Shown here in pieces: positions 19,370 to 28,413 of a stretch of DNA of 64,000 bases. The notes beneath the pieces were generated by a model, which was not told the DNA's origin, did not search any database, and saw nothing but the letters and a program-made list of their open reading frames with translations. The stretch is from Psychrobacter sp. NZS113 (GTDB taxonomy: Bacteria > Pseudomonadota > Gammaproteobacteria > Pseudomonadales > Moraxellaceae), in the NCBI RefSeq assembly GCF_015864825.1, contig NZ_JADYWL010000001.1:496001-560000 (forward strand), read 5' to 3'. The position numbers and the translations under genes were made by a program. Positions within the stretch are counted from its first letter, which is position 1. Every line of letters begins with the position of its first letter.

Positions 19370-20941
19370 ATGGATATTACCAGTCATTTGACCCGAACAG
19401 TAAGTCCAGCAGTATTGGAAGATGATCGTAGCCCAGCTAAAAAAAATCTACTGGAGCAGTTCTACGCTATTTTTGCTGCCCGATTAGCGGATAATGCTAC
19501 CTATGACCGTTTTGCCAATGAAAGTGTTACTCGTGATGATCAAGAGTTCTATGATCGTGTATGGACAGACAGCTCGCAACGTGACCAAATCGCTCGTGAG
19601 CTGGCAGGTAAGCACAATGTCGATGCGACCGCCTCTCGCGGACTCATTGCTATGGCAGCGCCACTTGCTTTTCATGAGATAAAAAGCTTGGCAGGTACCA
19701 CGCCTGTACCACAGTTTTTGCATGACAACCTCGCCAGCTACCAGCACCATATTCCTACTTGGGCAAGCGCTGTCTTACCAGTCAGTACTTTGGCAGCCGA
19801 GCCTGTAACAGCAGTGCCTATTTCTAATGCAGCTACTACAGAGTCATTACCACGCGAAGATGAGCCAAAAGACAGCTTCTTGAAAGCGCTACTACCAATC
19901 ATTGGCTTGATTATTTTGGGAGCGTTGGCATGGGCCTTACTACGTGGCTGCCAAGAAAATCCTGAGCCTGTCGCCACACCAGCAATGGCGCAGCAAGTAG
20001 CAGGTGTCAATAATGTAGAGCTTGCTTCATTGCGTATTGCCACCGATGAAAACAGCGAACTGTATGCTTGCCGTATGAGCGTGGGTGATGAAACGTTGCA
20101 GACCAATATGATGAATGCACTCACTGCGGCATTTGGGGATGAAGCCAATAAATGTCGTGCTGATGTCGATGATAAATTTGCGATAGATATGCCAGCCACA
20201 GCTCAGCTGACAACAATTTTGCCTATTCTCAAAAATGTACCAAATGCGAGCATGCTGATCGAAGGCGATACTATCACCGTCAATACGTCTGATGTGTTGG
20301 CACTGGACAAGCTAATCGCTGATTTAAAAGCGGCAGCTCCAGCCATGAAGGTACAAGCGGAAAGACCGTTAGACTTAAAAAATGAGATAGAAAGTAGTCT
20401 ATTCGCTGCAAATAATGCTATGGAAAATCTTGGTGACAATCCCGATCCAAATGATGTGGCTCGTGCCCTAAGTATTCAGGTCATTAATTTTGCTGTAGAT
20501 GACGCGACACTTCCCGAAGTTAATAAAGAGTTGCTTGACCGTGCTGCGAAAATTATTAGCGAAGCACCAGATATCAAACTGATGATTGTGGGTCATACAG
20601 ATGGTCAAGCATCGGACGAATATAATAATAAGTTGTCTCTTGAGCGTGCTGAATCTGTAAAACAGTACTTAGTTTCTAAAGGTGTTGATGCCAATAAATT
20701 GACAGTAAAAGGCATGGGTGAATCAGAGCCTATCGCTGACAACTCGACCGAACAAGGTCGTTTTCATAATCGCCGCATTGAGTTTGTCGTTGATGAACAG
20801 CCTAATGGTGCAAACGATGGAATGGTTATTGGTAATGATGCGCTTGACCCAGATTTGAATCCACTGGATAGTGATAACGATGACTTATTGCCTGATGGTG
20901 ATGATGCGACTCAGGGTACGGCAGTAGATCCAGCCAATTAA
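19370..20941 (+). CDS. OmpA family protein with N-terminal domain, membrane span and BON-like domain
   Basis: Probable peptidoglycan-linked envelope protein of 523 residues. The order is: N-terminal helical domain (1-140, LLEQFYAIFAARL at 27-39), linker, one membrane helix (about 174-191), BON-like region with paired cysteines (220-335), and OmpA C-terminal domain (372-474). That domain has the diagnostic GHTDGQASDEYNNKLSLERA and the HNRRIEFVV end. The last 48 residues are acidic, Asp-rich. The single helix near residue 180 suggests an inner-membrane anchor with the OmpA domain reaching the cell wall. It is paralogous to the gene just upstream. Confidence 0.85.
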   Translation: MDITSHLTRTVSPAVLEDDRSPAKKNLLEQFYAIFAARLADNATYDRFANESVTRDDQEFYDRVWTDSSQRDQIARELAGKHNVDATASRGLIAMAAPLAFHEIKSLAGTTPVPQFLHDNLASYQHHIPTWASAVLPVSTLAAEPVTAVPISNAATTESLPREDEPKDSFLKALLPIIGLIILGALAWALLRGCQENPEPVATPAMAQQVAGVNNVELASLRIATDENSELYACRMSVGDETLQTNMMNALTAAFGDEANKCRADVDDKFAIDMPATAQLTTILPILKNVPNASMLIEGDTITVNTSDVLALDKLIADLKAAAPAMKVQAERPLDLKNEIESSLFAANNAMENLGDNPDPNDVARALSIQVINFAVDDATLPEVNKELLDRAAKIISEAPDIKLMIVGHTDGQASDEYNNKLSLERAESVKQYLVSKGVDANKLTVKGMGESEPIADNSTEQGRFHNRRIEFVVDEQPNGANDGMVIGNDALDPDLNPLDSDNDDLLPDGDDATQGTAVDPAN

Positions 20942-20976
20942 TTGATATCAGTTTGATTAAAACGCTATTGATGATT

Positions 20977-21010
20977 AAAAAACCGCACCTTGATAAGGTG
21001 CGGTTTTTTA
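20977..21010. terminator. Bidirectional terminator, OmpA-family gene / nagZ
   Basis: Stem AACCGCACCTT with complement AAGGTGCGGTT, flanked by A-run and T-run, between convergent genes. Confidence 0.92.
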
Positions 21011-21036
21011 ATTGGTTATTTATAAATTATAGATAG

Positions 21037-22122
21037 CTATTTATAGTTAGTAGGGTCTTTTGGCTCATTGGTATTATTAGATGTTTGCTCATCAGCTTGA
21101 GGATTAAAAAAGGCCTGAGTCACATTTTGCTTGGCCTGTTGCCAATACTCAAACTGCTGGCAGGTAGATTCAAGGTCTCCTTGCCATACTGGTATATTGC
21201 CACACATGGTTTTGATGCGTTTTTGATTGGGATAAGGGAGGTCTTGAGCTGCTTGAGCTGCTTCATGTGCTGCGACTCGATCATTGCAAACCAGTGCAAT
21301 GTCACACCCTGCCTCAATTGCCGCCTTTACACGTGCACTGACATCGCCCGCTGCTTTGGCACCTGCCATGCATAGGTCGTCAGAGAATAAAACACCATCA
21401 AAATCAAGCTGATTACGAATGATGTCTTTTAGCCAGATTTTAGAAAATCCTGCTGGCTTATCATCGACTTGTGAAAAAATAACATGGGCAGGCATTAACG
21501 CATCAAGCGATATTAGCGTTTGGGCAAAAGGCTGCATATCACTATTCATAATCTCGTCAAGACTACGTGTATCGATGGCCTCAGCCACGTGTGAATCAGG
21601 CGCAACTGCACCGTGTCCTGGGAAATGCTTGCCTGTGGTTGCCATACCTGCCGTTTTCATACCGCGCATAAACTGTGTTGCTAGAGCAGTGATTGCCTGT
21701 GGCTCATTATGAAAGCTGCGATCGCCAATGACTTGACTGATACCGTCTCTATCAAGCACTGGTGCAAAACTGAGGTCGATACCCACGGCCAATACTTCTG
21801 TCGCCATTAGATAGCCACAGTCATAAGCAAGGCTCAGCGCATGGCTAGGGTCTCGGTTGAATAATTCACCGAGCCTGCCCATCGCTGGTAAAGGAGTGAA
21901 GCCATTGCGTAGCCGCGCGACCCGACCGCCTTCTTGGTCGACGCCGATTAATATATCAGGGTTGTGGTAGCGTATGTCATCGCACAAGGTTCGCACTTGT
22001 GCAGCATCTGCTACATTTCGAGCAAATAAAATTACCCCGCCAACTTGTGCCTGTTTGAGTAAACTAACATCTTCAGCAGTCAGTGCGGTACTATCAATAT
22101 CAATCATTAAGACGCCGTACAT
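21037..22122 (-). CDS. nagZ: Beta-N-acetylhexosaminidase NagZ
   Basis: Family 3 glycosidase that removes GlcNAc from anhydro-muropeptides during cytoplasmic cell-wall recycling. The signature KHFPGHGAVAPDSH (with the catalytic His on the flexible loop), GVDQEGGRVARL, and the nucleophile aspartate in VLFSDDLCM are all visible. The 361-residue length fits a single-domain NagZ. The C-terminus has a polar tail ending in EPKDPTNYK. It sits near Prc and an OmpA-type protein, all cell-envelope functions, though not in an operon. Confidence 0.95.
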   Translation of the reverse strand: MYGVLMIDIDSTALTAEDVSLLKQAQVGGVILFARNVADAAQVRTLCDDIRYHNPDILIGVDQEGGRVARLRNGFTPLPAMGRLGELFNRDPSHALSLAYDCGYLMATEVLAVGIDLSFAPVLDRDGISQVIGDRSFHNEPQAITALATQFMRGMKTAGMATTGKHFPGHGAVAPDSHVAEAIDTRSLDEIMNSDMQPFAQTLISLDALMPAHVIFSQVDDKPAGFSKIWLKDIIRNQLDFDGVLFSDDLCMAGAKAAGDVSARVKAAIEAGCDIALVCNDRVAAHEAAQAAQDLPYPNQKRIKTMCGNIPVWQGDLESTCQQFEYWQQAKQNVTQAFFNPQADEQTSNNTNEPKDPTNYK

Positions 22123-22623
22123 TGCGTAATCCTTATGGTGTTATATATTGTTATATGATGGGTAGGGCTAAAAGTAGCAAGTGATGAATCAGAACTGCCT
22201 TATTATGACAGCTATTATTGACTGAGCATAACGTGGCACAGGTATCGACTCAAATCAATTTTTAGACAGCCATTAGATCGGTAACAACATGTCCAAATAA
22301 TGATGCACAACAAATATCATAGAAAGTTTGGTATGTGCAGGCGTAGCGTGTAATATTGCTTATACAGTTTGAGACAGTTCAACCATAATGCTCATGATAA
22401 TATTGATTGATTTTGAACGCTATTTGAACATTATATTGGCAGTTTTTGACGAAATTTAGAGGCTATTATTAGGACGCTGTAATCGTAAAATGTCTAACAA
22501 GCAGTATCAGTAATAACTATTTTAATGCACAGAATAAATGAAATTTATAGGTAGCGAGATATTTAAGCACTTTTGATCTTTATAAAACAAATAATATTAT
22601 TAACGCAAAATAACTAGGTATAT
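22123..22623. other. Divergent spacer, nagZ / prc
   Basis: A 501-bp AT-rich spacer. It has no ORF and no clear hairpin; it must hold the nagZ and prc promoters. An AGG ribosome site lies just before the prc ATG at 22624. Confidence 0.4.
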
Positions 22624-24837
22624 ATGATGAAAAAACAACCAGCACAGTGGTTACTCAGTGCAGCGTCAGTGGGCATCGCCGGTATTATTCTTACCCAGAG
22701 CTATGGAACGGCAGTCGCCGAAACCAACACTGAAAGCTTCATGCAAACTCCCGAACAAAAAGTCACCACTCGCCAAGTAGCGGCATTGCTGGACCGTAGT
22801 CATTATCTGAATCAGCCGCTCGACAGCAAAACGGGTAGCGAAATTCTATCCATGTATATTGACAGTCTTGATCCAAACCATACTTTGCTTTTGCAGTCTG
22901 ATGTCGATGAGTTTAAGAAAAAATATGCCGATGACTTTGGTGCTCGTCTCAAGCGAGGTGATTTATCAGCTGGCGTAGATGTTTTTGAGCGCTATCGCAA
23001 ACGTTCAAATGAGTATTTTGCGATGGCAAGTAAAATGCTAAAAACGAAAATCGACTTGACTGGCAATGACACCATTGTGCTCGACCGTGAAAAACTCAAT
23101 CATTTCAAAACCAAAAAAGAGCAACGTGACTACTGGACGCGTCAACTAAGATTCCAATTGATGAGTATTACGCTGGGTCAAGAAGATGAAAAAGCCAAAG
23201 AAAAAGTTTTCCTAAGCAATCCCGACATCACTCGTGGACAAGACTTGGTTCGCAATGATGAGCGGACACCAAGCGAGATTTTACAGAACCGTTTGTCACG
23301 TCAGCAAGAGCAGTCAAAACGCCTTACCAACGATGAGATCATGGAAACGGTCTTGAATACAGCGATGCTGACTTATGATCCACACAGTAATTACTATGCA
23401 CCCATTCAGGCGACTGAGCTACAGATTCAATCTAGTTTACAACTAGAAGGGATTGGCGTTTCTATCCGTCCAGACCGTAAAAATCCAGATTATACTCGTA
23501 TTGTCACTTTAGTAGATGGCGGTCCAGCGGCTAAATCTGGACAAATCAAGCCAAATGATTTGATCGTTGGTATCGCAAAAGACGGTGAAACCATGACGGA
23601 TGTGGTTGGCTGGTCAACGCGTGAGATTGTCAGTTTGATTCGTGGTAAGCGCGGAACATCAGTGACTATTAAAGTACGTCAACCTAATACCCCTGATGCT
23701 AGCGCCCGTAACGTCACAGTCGTCCGTGATATTATTCAACAAGAAGAGTCAGGTGTTACCCATCGTGTCGTAGAAGTACAGCGTCCTAACATCGATAAAA
23801 CACCAAAACGCATTGGTGTCCTTGAGATTCCAAGCTTTTATCTGAACTATCAAGCCCGCCGTAACGGTGAAGACTACCGTAGCGTCAGTATCGATACTGA
23901 AAAAGCACTAAAAGCGCTCAATAAAGAAAATATTGATGGTTTAGTTGTCGATCTACGTAATAACCCAGGTGGTTCATTAGATGAAGTCGCTAGAATGCTT
24001 GGCTTCTTTATTAAGAGTGGGCCGATGGTGCAAATTCGTGACAATCGCGGCAATATTCAAGTCTACCGTGACGATGATGGTGGTGAGCAACTTTATAGTG
24101 GCGATATGACGGTCATTACCAACTTAGCATCTGCGTCAGCCAGTGAGATATTTGCGGCTGCTATTCAAGATTACGGTCGTGGTCTGGTCGTCGGTAGTAC
24201 AACGACAGGTAAAGGCTCTGCTCAGATTCAACTGGATAGTTTGGCACTAGGGTCAGCCACTTTAACGCAGCGTAAATTCTACCGTATTACTGGTGGTAGT
24301 ACGCAGAATAAAGGTGTAGTACCTGATGTTGAACTGGTCAATATCTACGACGATGCCACCTTTGGCGAGCGTGCACAGAAAAAAGCCTTGCCGTGGGATA
24401 CTATCAAAACAGCGCCTTATAAGCCTGAAGGTAAATTTAGTGACACGACACTAGCGACACTCAATCAGCAGTCTAAAATCCGTCAAGAGCAAAATCCGCA
24501 GTTTGTTTATTTATCAGCGTTAAATAGTATTCGCGATATGGAAGATGAGAAAAAACCTATCCAGCTCGATATCAATAGTCGCCGGGCTAAAATGCAACTG
24601 ATTGAAAAACGTTCGTTGGAAGCTGAGAACAAACGCCTTATAGCAACTGGTGAGCGTCCTTATGCCAATTGGAATACGTATCAAGCGGCAATGGATGCAA
24701 AATTTGAAGAGCGCAGTCGCATGAAGGCTAGTGAACGTCCAGAGTTACCTGAAGACGAAGCTTTCATCAATGAAGCCGCTTATGTCATGCTGAGCGCTCA
24801 ACCGAAAGCGTTGCTTAGTCCTCAAGAGAAGCTATAA
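22624..24837 (+). CDS. prc: Carboxy-terminal processing protease Prc/Tsp
   Basis: Periplasmic S41A protease that degrades or trims proteins such as penicillin-binding protein 3 precursor and SsrA-tagged or misfolded proteins. The N-terminal signal peptide ends near residue 32 (GTAVAETN). A long N-terminal helical domain, a PDZ domain (about 270-350, LEGIGVSIRPD onwards) and the S41 core follow. Catalytic residues are in LASASASEIFAAA (Ser) and TTGKGSAQ (Lys, with Gln). The C-terminal DUF3340-type region is present. Length 737 is close to the E. coli protein at about 680, slightly longer. Confidence 0.95.
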   Translation: MMKKQPAQWLLSAASVGIAGIILTQSYGTAVAETNTESFMQTPEQKVTTRQVAALLDRSHYLNQPLDSKTGSEILSMYIDSLDPNHTLLLQSDVDEFKKKYADDFGARLKRGDLSAGVDVFERYRKRSNEYFAMASKMLKTKIDLTGNDTIVLDREKLNHFKTKKEQRDYWTRQLRFQLMSITLGQEDEKAKEKVFLSNPDITRGQDLVRNDERTPSEILQNRLSRQQEQSKRLTNDEIMETVLNTAMLTYDPHSNYYAPIQATELQIQSSLQLEGIGVSIRPDRKNPDYTRIVTLVDGGPAAKSGQIKPNDLIVGIAKDGETMTDVVGWSTREIVSLIRGKRGTSVTIKVRQPNTPDASARNVTVVRDIIQQEESGVTHRVVEVQRPNIDKTPKRIGVLEIPSFYLNYQARRNGEDYRSVSIDTEKALKALNKENIDGLVVDLRNNPGGSLDEVARMLGFFIKSGPMVQIRDNRGNIQVYRDDDGGEQLYSGDMTVITNLASASASEIFAAAIQDYGRGLVVGSTTTGKGSAQIQLDSLALGSATLTQRKFYRITGGSTQNKGVVPDVELVNIYDDATFGERAQKKALPWDTIKTAPYKPEGKFSDTTLATLNQQSKIRQEQNPQFVYLSALNSIRDMEDEKKPIQLDINSRRAKMQLIEKRSLEAENKRLIATGERPYANWNTYQAAMDAKFEERSRMKASERPELPEDEAFINEAAYVMLSAQPKALLSPQEKL

Positions 24838-24870
24838 GCTACAATGCTGTGAATGACAAGAATGTATGAT

Positions 24871-24904
24871 TCAATCCATGTAAGCATATGCTTACATGGA
24901 TTGA
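24871..24904. repeat. 34-bp perfect palindrome after prc
   Basis: Two 17-base arms (centre GCATATGC) match without mismatch and without a loop, 33 bp after the prc stop. No T-run follows, so it is not a canonical terminator. It may still end prc transcription or protect its 3' end. Confidence 0.8.
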
Positions 24905-25258
24905 CGTTTATACCTCTTACTAACCATGGGTCAATCTGCGATTATAACTGTACGGCACGGCTGAACGAAAAGGTTCATTGGTACTAGGGATTGGTATCTT
25001 ACAGGTCGCATCAAGGATAGGTGGTTTGCTGGTTAGGGATAACAGGGCTGGATGCCCGAATAGTTACAAGATGCCCCGGGATTAGGTATCTTATAACGAT
25101 GACATGGATGGTTAGTGATAAAAGCCGCATAACGCTTGTCGTTATGCGGCTTTGTTACGTCTAGAGAATGGTAGTCGATAGATTTTGGCTGAAAAGCTAT
25201 TGAACGGCATACAGTCTCAGCAGTATTTTCTATAAATTGTAGGTATAAAAATAAGCAC
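24905..25258. other. Non-coding region with a diverged internal duplication
   Basis: No convincing gene. Two similar blocks occur: GGGATTGGTATCTTA near 24988 and GGGATTAGGTATCTTA near 25078, each followed some way on by a GGTTAG-GATAA-like stretch. On the minus strand they read CKIPIP and YKIPNP in different frames. This may be the remnant of a small repetitive gene, or chance. A hairpin sits at 25121-25153. Confidence 0.35.
25121..25153 (+). terminator. Hairpin with short T-run
   Basis: Stem AAAGCCGCATAACG with its complement, closing with TTTGTT. No gene ends immediately before it on either strand, so it may terminate prc read-through or an unannotated transcript. Confidence 0.6.
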
Positions 25259-25297
25259 AAAAAAAGGGTCAGTAGCGATGGCTACTAACCCTTTTTA
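25259..25297 (-). terminator. Terminator after the FKBP gene
   Basis: Stem AAAAAGGGT-AGTAGC with complement and runs on both sides, about 65 nt beyond the stop of the minus-strand FKBP gene. Confidence 0.85.
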
Positions 25298-25361
25298 GAT
25301 TAAACGACAGTCACATTGGTGACTTATCGCCTCATCCTTTCTTACTATTCTCTAAAAGAGA

Positions 25362-25847
25362 TTAGTGCTCAACGCCACCAGCACCATGTACATGGCCATG
25401 GTTCAGCTCGTCTTCAGTTGCTGCACGTACTTCTTGGATTTCAACGTCAAACGTCAAACGCTTACCAGCCAATGGATGGTTTGCATCAACGGTTACTTCT
25501 TCGTCATTTACAGCAGTAACGGTAACTAGCATTACTTGGCCACCAGCTTCTGACTGAAACTGCATACCAGGTTGGATGTCTTCAACGCCTTGGAAGTTGT
25601 CACGTGGTACGTGCTGTACTGCTTGCTCTTGATACTCGCCGTAGCCATCAGCAGGTTCAACTACTGCATTGACTCGTTCGCCAGCAGACTTACCTTCTAG
25701 CTGTTGCTCAAGGCCTGGGATGATGTTGCTATGGCCATGCAAATAAGCAAGTGGTTGACCTTCTGGTGATTGGTCAAGAATGTTGCCTTCGTCGTCTTTT
25801 AGTGTGTAATTGAATTTGACGGCGGTATCTTTTGCGATAGTAGTCAT
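25362..25847 (-). CDS. FKBP-type peptidyl-prolyl isomerase, SlyD-like
   Basis: Cytoplasmic prolyl isomerase and chaperone of the SlyD/FkpB group, 161 residues. The FKBP core starts with VKFNYTLKDDEGNILD, with the IF (insert-in-flap) domain around VEPADGYGEYQEQAVQHVPRDNF and the return strand RLTFDVEIQEVRAATEDELNHGHVHG. The C-terminus is short with only a few histidines (HGHVHGAGGVEH), unlike the long metal-binding tail of E. coli SlyD, so nickel handling is uncertain. Single-gene unit with terminator. Confidence 0.9.
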   Translation of the reverse strand: MTTIAKDTAVKFNYTLKDDEGNILDQSPEGQPLAYLHGHSNIIPGLEQQLEGKSAGERVNAVVEPADGYGEYQEQAVQHVPRDNFQGVEDIQPGMQFQSEAGGQVMLVTVTAVNDEEVTVDANHPLAGKRLTFDVEIQEVRAATEDELNHGHVHGAGGVEH

Positions 25848-26154
25848 AAATTATCCTAAATATATCTGTGTAAAAAATTAAATACGGTTGCAATAAACCT
25901 AAAAAATCCAATTAGCAAGCCAAATAGCCACGTCATGAGTCAATTATCATCAGTTTATTAAAGTAACTTTAGCAGTTAGCGTCTTTAATTGAGATGACGC
26001 ATATAACTTTCAAGGTAAAAACAAGAAAAAATGCCATTTAATCTTAATAAATGTCACATTTTATCAAAATAAACACTGTTTTAAGCAGTTTAGGGTGAGC
26101 TATTGGGTATTCGTGGTTTGGCGGTTGCGTTTTTGGGTAAGGGCTTCTAACATA

Positions 26155-28230
26155 ATGATAAAAACAAGGATGAAAAAGACGATGACTTCTGTTACCAATA
26201 CTGCAAATAACCAATTCATAAATAGCAATACCAACAATAATGATGTGAACAATACCAACGTAATCGCTGATATCAGTTATCGATTCAATTTTGATCGTTT
26301 CTTTGAGCATCTGATCGATGTGTCGCTGAGCTTTACGGCAACGGCCAATTCCCCTCAGCTTTGGTTGCCAGCATGGATACCGGGTAGTTATCTGATGCGT
26401 GAGTTTGCCCGCAACATCACTGCCGTTCACTATCAGGTGTTAGACAGTCAAGCAACGGATAGCAAAACAACTAGCCAAACAACAGATGGCGACACACCAC
26501 TTAAGACTTATCGTGCGCAAAAAATAGACAAACATACTTGGCAGCTACCTCAAGTAGAGGCAGGGCAGACAGTAGAGGTTCACTATGAAGTGTATTGTTA
26601 TGATCTATCGGTACGTACTGCCTATGTTGATCAGCAGCGCTTATACGGCAATTTTACCTCGCTTGCACTAGCAGTTGAGGGACAAGAGCATACGCCTGTC
26701 AATGTGAGCTTAATCGTTCCGGCCGCATTTTTTGCAGACAAAGAAGAAGATCGTGTTGTTCTGGCATCTGGTTTGAACTCTACCCCTCTAAAACTCGACG
26801 GTCAGCATGCTTACGGGCTACAAGCGGATAATTATCACGAGCTGATTGATTACCCTTTTGAAATCGCAGAACAAGACAAGTTTGATTTTATTATTCAAGA
26901 TAACGAACATCAGACGCTACATCATAGTTTTTACCTCGCTGGTAAGCATAATGCCAATATGGGCAGGTTGCAGCAAGATATCACTCAGATTTGCCAGACG
27001 TATTTAGGCTGGCTAGGTGATGCACCTTTTAGTGATTACACGTTTATGACTTTTGCCAGTGGTCAAGATTACGGTGGCCTTGAGCATATCAACTCTACCA
27101 GCTTGATTACCCCGCGCCGTGACTTGCCAAGTATTGATGAGCCAAAGATACCAAGCGCAGATTATCAGCGCTTTTTGGGTTTATGCAGCCATGAGTATTT
27201 TCATTCATGGTGGGTTAAGACCGTACGCCCTGATGTCATGCTAGAGGTTGATTTGCGCCGTGAGGCTTTCACGCCGTTACTTTGGGTGTTTGAGGGTTTT
27301 ACGTCTTATATCGATGACTTTATGTTGCAAGCATCAGGTGTGATTGACAAAACAAGCTATCTTAAGCTATTGGCTGAGCAAATCAATCGCTACTATCAAA
27401 CCGATGGCCGTGCGTATCAAAGTGTCGCAGAGTCGAGTTTTGATGCTTGGATTAAGTTATATCGCAATGACGAAAATACAGGTAATGCGGGTATTAGCTA
27501 TTACAATAAAGGGGCACTGGTTGCGTTATGTTTGGATTTGACGCTGCTACAAAACAGCGCTGGTCGCTATCGTCTATTTGATGTGGTCAAGGCCTTTTAT
27601 ACTCAAGCTAAGCAAAATGATAACCAACGTGTTGGCATCAGTAGTGCTGATATGGGTGCGGTAATCAGTCAGTTTATGCCGTTAGCGGATTGGGAGGATT
27701 TTGAGCATCGCTATGTCAACGGTGTTGAGGAGTTACCAATTGAAGCGCTGTTGGCTGCCAATGGTACTAACATGCGTACTAATAGTAAAGAGACCGCCGA
27801 TAAGCATGTGCCGTGGGGTATGCGTTGTACTGAAACGCCTGCCGGACTAAAGGTTAATCGCGTACAGCGTGATAGCGTGGCTGCCATAGCTGGGATTTCA
27901 GCGCACGATGTTATTGTTGCGATTGATGGCATCAAAGCCGATAGTAAACAGTTAGCTTCGTTTAGCAATGCAGTACATAACGTTGAATGTTACTTGTTTC
28001 GCCGTGATGAGTTGATACGTGTCAATGTACTACCGAAAGCAGCTATTAAAATGCAACAGCCAGCCAGTACCGATAGTAGTACGAATGACATTAATGAAAA
28101 AGCATTTCCGCATAAAGTAAGTCTGCACTTAGCAAAAGATGATGTATCGTCAAGAGCCAGTGATGAGCACTCTCTAAATAATGCGGGCTGGCAACCATGG
28201 CTTAATGCGATAGAACGTTATCAGAATTAA
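26155..28230 (+). CDS. M61 family peptidase with C-terminal PDZ domain
   Basis: Glycyl-aminopeptidase-like metallopeptidase of about 691 residues. The N-terminal beta domain (ISYRFNFDRFFEHLIDVSLSF) is typical of the peptidase M61 N-terminal domain. The zinc site is HEYFH within CSHEYFHSWWVK, with the glutamate supplied downstream in WVFEGFTSYIDD. A PDZ domain occupies about the last 120 residues (GLKVNRVQRDSVAAIAGIS). No signal peptide is evident, so it is probably cytoplasmic. The frame is open back to a GTG at 26095, but the ATG at 26155 gives a more usual N-terminus; ATGs at 26170 and 26182 are also possible. Confidence 0.88.
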   Translation: MIKTRMKKTMTSVTNTANNQFINSNTNNNDVNNTNVIADISYRFNFDRFFEHLIDVSLSFTATANSPQLWLPAWIPGSYLMREFARNITAVHYQVLDSQATDSKTTSQTTDGDTPLKTYRAQKIDKHTWQLPQVEAGQTVEVHYEVYCYDLSVRTAYVDQQRLYGNFTSLALAVEGQEHTPVNVSLIVPAAFFADKEEDRVVLASGLNSTPLKLDGQHAYGLQADNYHELIDYPFEIAEQDKFDFIIQDNEHQTLHHSFYLAGKHNANMGRLQQDITQICQTYLGWLGDAPFSDYTFMTFASGQDYGGLEHINSTSLITPRRDLPSIDEPKIPSADYQRFLGLCSHEYFHSWWVKTVRPDVMLEVDLRREAFTPLLWVFEGFTSYIDDFMLQASGVIDKTSYLKLLAEQINRYYQTDGRAYQSVAESSFDAWIKLYRNDENTGNAGISYYNKGALVALCLDLTLLQNSAGRYRLFDVVKAFYTQAKQNDNQRVGISSADMGAVISQFMPLADWEDFEHRYVNGVEELPIEALLAANGTNMRTNSKETADKHVPWGMRCTETPAGLKVNRVQRDSVAAIAGISAHDVIVAIDGIKADSKQLASFSNAVHNVECYLFRRDELIRVNVLPKAAIKMQQPASTDSSTNDINEKAFPHKVSLHLAKDDVSSRASDEHSLNNAGWQPWLNAIERYQN

Positions 28231-28313
28231 GGGTATTGAGTTAAGTACACTAATTTAAGGTTATCGATTTTCGCCACTCTGCCTAAGTATTCTGTTTGGA
28301 TATTTATACAAAA

Positions 28314-28353
28314 TAAAAACCCCTGTTAAATGATTATATTTAACAGGGGTTTT
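28314..28353. terminator. Bidirectional terminator, M61 gene / DUF305 gene
   Basis: Stem AAACCCCTGTTAAAT with its complement, A-run before and T-run after, between two convergent genes. Confidence 0.9.
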
Positions 28354-28413
28354 GCGTTATACGCTATCGGTATATTCGGGAGTTTTCTTAAAACATCAGA
28401 AGTAACTCAGTCT

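Noticed and set aside
25033..25260. 75-codon minus-strand ORF after prc
   Set aside because: Cysteine-poor, repeat-derived and overlapping a hairpin; no family resemblance.
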